Position numbers and translations under genes: made by a program
DNA from: Methylotenera sp. UBA6020
Lineage (GTDB): Bacteria > Pseudomonadota > Gammaproteobacteria > Burkholderiales > Methylophilaceae
Assembly (NCBI GenBank): GCA_002429455.1
Contig: DIZU01000217.1
Coordinates: forward strand, 1-11,332
Direction: 5' to 3'
Length of the DNA: 11,332 nt
In this document: piece by piece, positions 6,700 through 11,332 of the stretch
Layout of the letters: each line of letters begins with the position of its first letter
Numbering within the stretch: position 1 is the stretch's first letter
The notes under the pieces: generated by a model
What the model was told of the DNA's origin: nothing
Database searches by the model: none
The model's input: the letters and a program-made list of their open reading frames with translations, nothing else

Positions 6700-7782
6700 T
6701 TATGTTGCATCACTTTTTTCATACCAGTGACGGCTCTGCTTAACAATAGCCACCACCGATAACATGACAGGTACTTCAATCAGTACACCCACTACGGTAG
6801 CGAGGGCAGCACCCGAATTGAAACCGAATAATGCGATTGCCGTGGCAACAGCCAACTCAAAGAAATTAGAAGCACCTATCAAGGCGGATGGCCCGGCAAC
6901 GCAATGTGCCACTTTGAATTTTTTATTGAGCCAGTATGCCAACCCAGCATTAAAATAAACTTGAATCAAAATGGGTACAGCTAGTAATAAAATGATCACC
7001 GGCTGCGCCAGAATTTGCTGCCCCTGAAAAGCGAACAATAATATTAAGGTCAGCAGTAGAGCGCCTAGCGAGAACGGGTGCAATTTGGCTAAAGTGGTTG
7101 CTAGCGCTACAGGGTCAGCTTTTAATAATGCCCGCCAAACCTGGCTAATGACAATGGGCACCACGATAAATAACAACACTGACAAAACCAAGGTATCCCA
7201 GGGCACATTGATACTAGACACACCTAGCAATAATGCTACCAGTGGCGCAAAGGCAAACAGCATAATCACATCATTCACCGCAACTTGTGACAACGTGAAT
7301 TTAGCATCACCATCACACAAATTGCTCCATACGAACACCATCGCAGTACATGGTGCGGCGGCAAGCAAAATCAGGCCTGCAATATAGCTATCAATCTGCG
7401 CACTGGGTAGATACGGGGCAAACCAGTGCCGAATAAATAGCCAGGCGAGAATTGCCATTGAGAAGGGTTTTACTAACCAGTTGATTGCCAAAGTGATGGC
7501 GAACCCTTTGCCGTGTTGCGCAACTTCCATCATTTTACGCAAATCAATTTTAAGCAGCATTGGGATAATCATGAGCCAAATTAATAAAGCCACTGGCAGG
7601 TTCACTTGTGCCAGTTTCATATTACCTATTGCCTGAAATAAAGCGGGTACCAGCTTGCCCAGCAATATGCCGACCACAATGCAGGCCAATACCCACCAAG
7701 TGAGATTGCGTTCAAAAGAACTTATTTTAACAGTACGTATTTCTATAGGCTTTGATTGCATTTGATCTCGACTTGTATTCAT
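6700..7782 (-). CDS. acr3: ACR3-family arsenite efflux permease
   Basis: A 360-residue inner-membrane protein with about ten hydrophobic helices from residue 29 to 347. It exports trivalent arsenic (arsenite) using the proton gradient. Family signatures include NLPVALLIWLMIIPMLLKID (61-80), the helix 4 cysteine in AAPCTAMVFVWS (Cys145), LSQVAVND (164-171), and GASNFFELAVA (Glu309) with GVLIEVPVM (Glu336) in late helices; Cys145 corresponds to the cysteine known to be essential in ACR3 proteins. Length is normal. The ATG at 7780-7782 follows the DUF808 stop by seven bases, and a TAAGA overlapping that stop is the only ribosome-site-like element, so translation is probably coupled. Its usual partners arsR and arsC are absent from the window. 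It could also be called arsB, but it belongs to the ACR3 and not the ArsB family. Confidence 0.93.
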   Translation of the reverse strand: MNTSRDQMQSKPIEIRTVKISSFERNLTWWVLACIVVGILLGKLVPALFQAIGNMKLAQVNLPVALLIWLMIIPMLLKIDLRKMMEVAQHGKGFAITLAINWLVKPFSMAILAWLFIRHWFAPYLPSAQIDSYIAGLILLAAAPCTAMVFVWSNLCDGDAKFTLSQVAVNDVIMLFAFAPLVALLLGVSSINVPWDTLVLSVLLFIVVPIVISQVWRALLKADPVALATTLAKLHPFSLGALLLTLILLFAFQGQQILAQPVIILLLAVPILIQVYFNAGLAYWLNKKFKVAHCVAGPSALIGASNFFELAVATAIALFGFNSGAALATVVGVLIEVPVMLSVVAIVKQSRHWYEKSDAT

Positions 7783-7789
7783 AATTATC

Positions 7790-8734
7790 TTAAATGGGAC
7801 TTTTCTGGGTAGATAAACGCTTAATTACACGCTTGATTATACTCATTACCGTGAGCGCAACTGCGCCTGCCGCAATGCCAAACACACCATTCAGCAAAGC
7901 CGGCACGGTGGCTTGCAACAAGCCACTATTTAATGAGCTGGAAAAATATTCAATCCAATGATGCACACTTGCAATGCCATGCGTGAGAATTGCGCCACCC
8001 ACTAAGAACATTGCAGCAGTCCCCACTACAGCTAAAGTCTTCATCATGTATGGTGCGAAGCTTAATATAGCAAAGCCCAGTTTGCGTTTAAGCGCGGGCA
8101 ACAAAGCTCTGCCCTGACTTTTTGCTAAATAAAGTCCGCCATCATCAAGCTTAACAATACCCGCGACCAAACCATACACACCAACGGTCATGATGATGGC
8201 AATGCTGGTAAGCACAATGATTTGCCGGGTAAAGTCTGCAGAAGCAACGGTGCCTAAGGTAATGACGATAATTTCGGCAGATAATACAAAATCAGTACGA
8301 ACTGCAGCGGCAATTTTCTCTTTTTCTGAAGTTTCTATCGTAAGACTTTCATCTCGGCCGATTAGATTTTCCGGTTCGGAGTAATTAACTTCCTCATGAT
8401 GAAAAAATTGATGGAATAGCTTCTCAACGCCTTCATAACATAAAAATAGGCCGCCTAACATTAATAGAGGTGTAACTGCCCACGGGATGAATGCGCTGAT
8501 CACGAGCGCAGTAGGGACTAAAATCAACTTATTGACTGCAGAGCCTTTTGCTACGGCCAAGACCACAGGCAGTTCTCTATCCGCATTTACGCCTGCAACT
8601 TGTTGTGCATTAAGCGCTAAATCATCACCCAGTACCCCTGCAGTTTTTTTTGCTGCGACCTTGGTCATGACAGAGACGTCATCCAGAATGGTTGCAATAT
8701 CATCAATAAGCGTTAAAAGGCTAGCACCGGCCAT
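7790..8734 (-). CDS. yedI: DUF808 / YedI-family inner membrane protein
   Basis: This 314-residue protein closely follows E. coli YedI (DUF808, about 305 residues), whose function is not known. The family opening MAGASLLTLIDDIATILDDVSVMTKVAAKKTAGVLGDDLALNAQQV is intact. Hydrophobic segments occur at about 69-100 (probably two helices around Pro84), 149-166, 171-194, 225-252 and 275-299. A His-rich acidic loop (HQFFHHEE, 108-115) lies between helices, and a basic tail (KRVIKRLSTQK) ends it. The ATG at 8732-8734 is preceded by AGGA about nine bases upstream, a good ribosome site. It is the first gene of the minus-strand cluster and is followed by acr3 after seven bases. A TATAAT at 8772-8777 could drive it. 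Confidence 0.92.
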   Translation of the reverse strand: MAGASLLTLIDDIATILDDVSVMTKVAAKKTAGVLGDDLALNAQQVAGVNADRELPVVLAVAKGSAVNKLILVPTALVISAFIPWAVTPLLMLGGLFLCYEGVEKLFHQFFHHEEVNYSEPENLIGRDESLTIETSEKEKIAAAVRTDFVLSAEIIVITLGTVASADFTRQIIVLTSIAIIMTVGVYGLVAGIVKLDDGGLYLAKSQGRALLPALKRKLGFAILSFAPYMMKTLAVVGTAAMFLVGGAILTHGIASVHHWIEYFSSSLNSGLLQATVPALLNGVFGIAAGAVALTVMSIIKRVIKRLSTQKSPI

Positions 8735-8771
8735 ATTGAAACGTCCTGATTAGGTAATTTTTTGTGACTGA

Positions 8772-8800
8772 ATTATAACCATGGAGTCATCAATATAGAA
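8772..8800 (-). promoter_or_regulatory. Candidate promoter for yedI-acr3-SemiSWEET cluster
   Basis: A perfect -10 hexamer TATAAT is read on the minus strand at 8772-8777. Seventeen bases upstream lies TTCTAT (8795-8800), a poor -35, and the base context gives only a partial extended -10. The predicted transcript start near 8765 leaves a leader of about 30 bases with the AGGA ribosome site. The weak -35 suggests help from an activator or a moderate constitutive level. Confidence 0.45.
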
Positions 8801-8809
8801 AATTAAAAT

Positions 8810-8832
8810 TCCGCATAAAGCGGATTATTTTT
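8810..8832 (+). terminator. Hairpin with T-run, terminator-like
   Basis: TCCGC (8810-8814), loop ATAAA, GCGGA (8820-8824) followed by TTATTTTT (8825-8832) resembles a short rho-independent terminator on the plus strand. On the minus strand the same hairpin is followed by ATTTTAATTTT. It lies upstream of the divergent yedI promoter, where no gene ends, so it may insulate the region or be a relic. The five-pair stem is short. Confidence 0.35.
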
Positions 8833-8866
8833 AGCAATCTAATGGTTGTGTTAAGCAAATATTCAT

Positions 8867-8890
8867 GCCTATTAAATAGGTCTAATAGGC
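8867..8890. repeat. Nested inverted repeat, operator-like
   Basis: GCCTATTA (8867-8874) and TAATAGGC (8883-8890) are perfect eight-base inverted arms around AATAGGTC. Inside it CCTATT-A-AATAGG (8868-8880) is a second perfect inverted repeat sharing the left arm, so the same arm can pair with two partners. This gives three copies of a CCTATT/AATAGG half-site in 24 bases. It fits either a multi-half-site operator between divergent genes or mutually exclusive RNA hairpins. Confidence 0.45.
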
Positions 8891-8921
8891 GTTGAACCTT
8901 TTTAGAGTTTTCCACAACTAT

Positions 8922-8933
8922 ATCTTTAAAGAT
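8922..8933. repeat. Perfect 12-base palindrome
   Basis: ATCTTTAAAGAT reads the same on both strands. It lies 32 bases right of the nested inverted repeat and about 155 bases before the GGDEF-EAL start codon. It could be a dimer binding site, but AT-rich palindromes of this length also arise by chance. Confidence 0.3.
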
Positions 8934-9088
8934 GTAGAATAATAAGGTCAATATGCGTTAGCTTTTTAGTGGTGCTTTTACGCAAACTAAAAAAATCTAT
9001 CACTAGCTACGACTTTTCGCGACACAAGAAAACGGTGTTCGTTTGCGCGTTTAGTCTAAGCTGGTACTGTAGCAAAGACTGGTGGACT

Positions 9089-11332
9089 GTGAGCGAGAAA
9101 CACGTCAAGCATTATCTGAATAGGCTTCAGCAGTTGCGCAACGAAGCTGAGGCCAGACTCGCCCTCGACCCTACGGAGGCGTCAGTGCCTCCCACTTCTT
9201 CAGTGCCACTCACTGTCTCAGCAGCACACACCTTAGATGCACTCCTACACGAATTGCAAGTGCATCAAATTGAACTGCAGATGCAAAACGAAGAGCTGCA
9301 GCAAGCCTGCGCTACGCTAGAAGCATCGCGAGACCGTTATGTCAACCTGTATGAATTTGCACCTATTGGCTACTTTACCCTCACGACTGAAGGATTGATC
9401 GCGGAGATTAATCTGAAAGCAGCTTCAATGCTCGGCATTGAACGCAATAGTTTCACTCAGTGGCGCTTTGTACAGTTTGTTGCTGATCAAGATAAAGACC
9501 ACTGGTATAGCCTGTTTCAGCGCATGAAGCGAGATGTCGGTAAAAGAGAGCAATGTTTGGATTTGATATTGATCCGCAAAGATGGATCAACGTTTAATGC
9601 CCATCTTGAATGCCAGCGAACAGACAACATTGGCGAGTCTCAGATATTGCATATTATCCTCGCCGATATCACCCAATTCAAGCAGGCCGAAGCGGAGTTA
9701 CGTATCACCGCTACCGTTTTTGAATCTGAAGAAGGCATGTTCATTACTGATGCTAACTGGTTGATTTTGAAGGTTAATCAGGCCTTCACTGCAATTACAG
9801 GTTATACGGCAGGAGAAGTCATTGGTCAAACACCTCGACTGCTCAAGTCTGGCCGCCATGATGCGGCTTTTTATGCCGGTATATGGGGGCGCATCAGTAG
9901 TACTGGGGCTTGGCATGGAGAAATTTGGGATCAGCGCAAAAATGGTGAGGTGTATCCACAATGGCTTACCATTACGGCAGTACAAGGGGGCGGCAATGTA
10001 GCACTCTATTATGTTGCCACAATGATCGACATTACCCACCAAAAAGCAGCCTCTGAGCGAATTGAGCAACTGGCGTTTTACGACCCCTTAACTAACTTAC
10101 CTAACCGGCGGCTTCTACTGGATCGGCTCAAGCAGGCATTGGCTTCAACTACCCGTAGTGACCGTAAAGGAGCGTTGTTGTTTATTGACTTAGACAACTT
10201 CAAGACGTTGAACGACACCCTTGGCCACGACATAGGTGACCTGCTACTGCTGCAAGTCGCACAGCGGCTTGTAACCTGCGTGCGTGAGGGTGATACTGTG
10301 GCGCGCCTAGGCGGCGACGAATTTGTTGTGATGCTGGAAGATCTAAGTGAAAACCCGGAGGAAGCGGCAAACCAAACTAAAATAGCCGCAGAAAAAATGC
10401 TAGCCACTCTAAATAAGCCCTATTTGCTTGCAGTACACGATTATCGCTGCACGTCCAGCATCGGCATTATCCTGTTTGGTGGTCAAAGTGTAACGGTAAA
10501 TGACCTATTGAAGCGCGTGGATATCGCCATGTATCAGGCTAAACATGATGGACGCAATACCCTATGTTTTTTTGATCAGGAGATGCAGGCGAGGATTAAT
10601 GCTCACGCCAGATTAGAGCGAGACCTACGCCGGGCGCTGACAGAGAGCCAATTCAAGCTCTATTACCAGAAGCAAGTGACCCACGATGGCAAAGTAATTG
10701 GGGCGGAAGTCTTAATTCACTGGCAACATCCAGAGCGCGGATTGATTTTACCTACAGAGTTTATCCCCCTGTCCGAGGAAACCGGACTAATCTTGCCTAT
10801 CGGACAATGGGTACTAGAAGCAGTTTGTACCCAGCTAAAAAAATGGGAATGCAATCCTCTCACTCAGCATTTGCAACTTGCCGTTAACGTCAGCGCGCGC
10901 CAGTTCTACCAGGCTGATTTTGTCGAACAAGTCCTTGCTGTGCTGACAAAATCGGCTATTGACCCCAGTAAGCTCATGCTCGAACTCACTAAAAATCTGG
11001 TGTTGGATGACATTAATGACACCATCCTCAAGATGAATGCACTCAGGGAAGTAGGGGTGAAATTCTCGATGGACGACTTTGGTACTGGTTATTCATCGCT
11101 GACTTATCTTGCAGAATTGCCGCTCACCCAACTCAAAATAGACCAGTCATTCGTGCACAATATTGGTATCAAGCTATCAGATGCTATCGTCGTGCAAACC
11201 ATTATCGGCATTGCTAACAATCTGGGGGTGAGTGTAATTGCCGAGGGAGTGGAAACTGAAGAGCAACGCCTCTTTCTAGAACAGCACGACTGTCCGTTTT
11301 TCCAAGGTTACCTGTTCGGCAAGCCGGTGCCG
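9089..11332 (+). CDS. PAS-PAS-GGDEF-EAL cyclic-di-GMP enzyme (cut by window edge)
   Basis: The frame is open for 748 codons to the right edge. No membrane segment is seen, so it should be cytoplasmic. Residues 1-82 are charged and helical, with the LLHELQVHQIELQMQNEEL block (52-70) typical of PAS sensor proteins. PAS 1 spans about 84-200 (RDRYVNLYEFAPIGYFTLT) and PAS 2 about 205-320. The GGDEF domain (about 322-495) begins with LAFYDPLTNLPNRRLLLDRL, has an intact GGDEF (408-412) and an RxxD inhibitory site (399-402), so it should be an active, feedback-controlled diguanylate cyclase. The EAL domain (from about 505) keeps Asn600, Glu632, DDFGTGYSS (662-670), Lys683, Glu719 and Gln739. The signature reads EVL (540-542), and LELTE reads LELTK (Lys635), so phosphodiesterase activity is uncertain. 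I chose the GTG at 9089-9091 because the HYLNRLQQLRNEAEARL opening suits the family and GGTGG lies just upstream. In-frame GTGs at 9035, 8972 and 8969 are alternatives. Only a short C-terminal end should be missing. Confidence 0.92.
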   Translation, partial: MSEKHVKHYLNRLQQLRNEAEARLALDPTEASVPPTSSVPLTVSAAHTLDALLHELQVHQIELQMQNEELQQACATLEASRDRYVNLYEFAPIGYFTLTTEGLIAEINLKAASMLGIERNSFTQWRFVQFVADQDKDHWYSLFQRMKRDVGKREQCLDLILIRKDGSTFNAHLECQRTDNIGESQILHIILADITQFKQAEAELRITATVFESEEGMFITDANWLILKVNQAFTAITGYTAGEVIGQTPRLLKSGRHDAAFYAGIWGRISSTGAWHGEIWDQRKNGEVYPQWLTITAVQGGGNVALYYVATMIDITHQKAASERIEQLAFYDPLTNLPNRRLLLDRLKQALASTTRSDRKGALLFIDLDNFKTLNDTLGHDIGDLLLLQVAQRLVTCVREGDTVARLGGDEFVVMLEDLSENPEEAANQTKIAAEKMLATLNKPYLLAVHDYRCTSSIGIILFGGQSVTVNDLLKRVDIAMYQAKHDGRNTLCFFDQEMQARINAHARLERDLRRALTESQFKLYYQKQVTHDGKVIGAEVLIHWQHPERGLILPTEFIPLSEETGLILPIGQWVLEAVCTQLKKWECNPLTQHLQLAVNVSARQFYQADFVEQVLAVLTKSAIDPSKLMLELTKNLVLDDINDTILKMNALREVGVKFSMDDFGTGYSSLTYLAELPLTQLKIDQSFVHNIGIKLSDAIVVQTIIGIANNLGVSVIAEGVETEEQRLFLEQHDCPFFQGYLFGKPVP

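Larger units (their letters stand above)
8735..9088. other. Divergent intergenic spacer (354 bases)
   Basis: This AT-rich stretch separates the minus-strand yedI cluster from the plus-strand GGDEF-EAL gene. It contains a candidate yedI promoter (8772-8800), a hairpin with flanking T-rich DNA (8810-8832), a nested inverted repeat (8867-8890) and a perfect 12-base palindrome (8922-8933). From 8930 the plus strand is open in the frame of the GGDEF-EAL gene, so the right part could be coding if that gene starts upstream. I saw no convincing plus-strand promoter. Confidence 0.7.

Noticed and set aside
8908..8916. DnaA-box-like TTTTCCACA in the divergent spacer.
   Set aside because: There is a single copy, no cluster of boxes and no dnaA, dnaN or rep gene nearby; chance in AT-rich DNA is more likely than an origin.

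Overview
The window reads as chromosomal DNA from a Gram-negative proteobacterium, most likely a freshwater or soil betaproteobacterium (Nitrosomonadales or methylotroph-like). This placement is an inference. It rests on a periplasmic PQQ-type dehydrogenase with a lipobox, an ACR3 arsenite exporter of the type common in Betaproteobacteria, a YedI/DUF808 protein, a PAS-GGDEF-EAL protein, and a short dispersed palindromic repeat of a kind I associate with these genomes. No rRNA, tRNA, CRISPR array or intact insertion sequence was seen.

Layout. At the left edge, on the minus strand, is the N-terminal part of a conserved membrane-associated protein (1-282), preceded in its own transcription direction by a 120-residue hypothetical protein (384-746). 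A 307-base divergent spacer (747-1053) holds a double-hairpin palindromic element (818-895) and a near-consensus sigma-70 promoter overlapped by an inverted repeat (979-1007). That promoter faces a complete PQQ beta-propeller dehydrogenase (1054-2862, plus strand). Just after it lies the decayed 3' end of a GDSL/SGNH esterase gene (2937-3029).

From 8734 down to 3058 four minus-strand genes run head to tail: yedI-like DUF808 membrane protein, ACR3 arsenite permease, SemiSWEET/PQ-loop transporter, and a large SWIM-SNF2 helicase. The first two are 7 bases apart and the next spacers are 16 and 62 bases, so they could be one transcript. A perfect TATAAT sits about 40 bases upstream of the first gene. 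No arsR or arsC accompanies the arsenite permease inside the window.

A 354-base divergent spacer (8735-9088), rich in inverted repeats, separates this cluster from a plus-strand cyclic-di-GMP enzyme (9089 to beyond the right edge). It has two PAS domains, an intact GGDEF domain with an I-site, and an EAL domain that is cut by the window end just after its last catalytic motif.

How the genes might relate. The four-gene minus-strand cluster combines three small integral membrane proteins with a chromatin-remodeller-like ATPase. The three membrane genes look co-translated; the helicase may have its own weak promoter. The PQQ enzyme and the c-di-GMP protein look like independent units. I see no clear defence system or mobile island. 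The most unusual points are the non-canonical active site of the PQQ protein, the solo acr3 embedded between DUF808 and SemiSWEET genes, the altered EAL residues, the compensated palindromic repeat and the esterase remnant.
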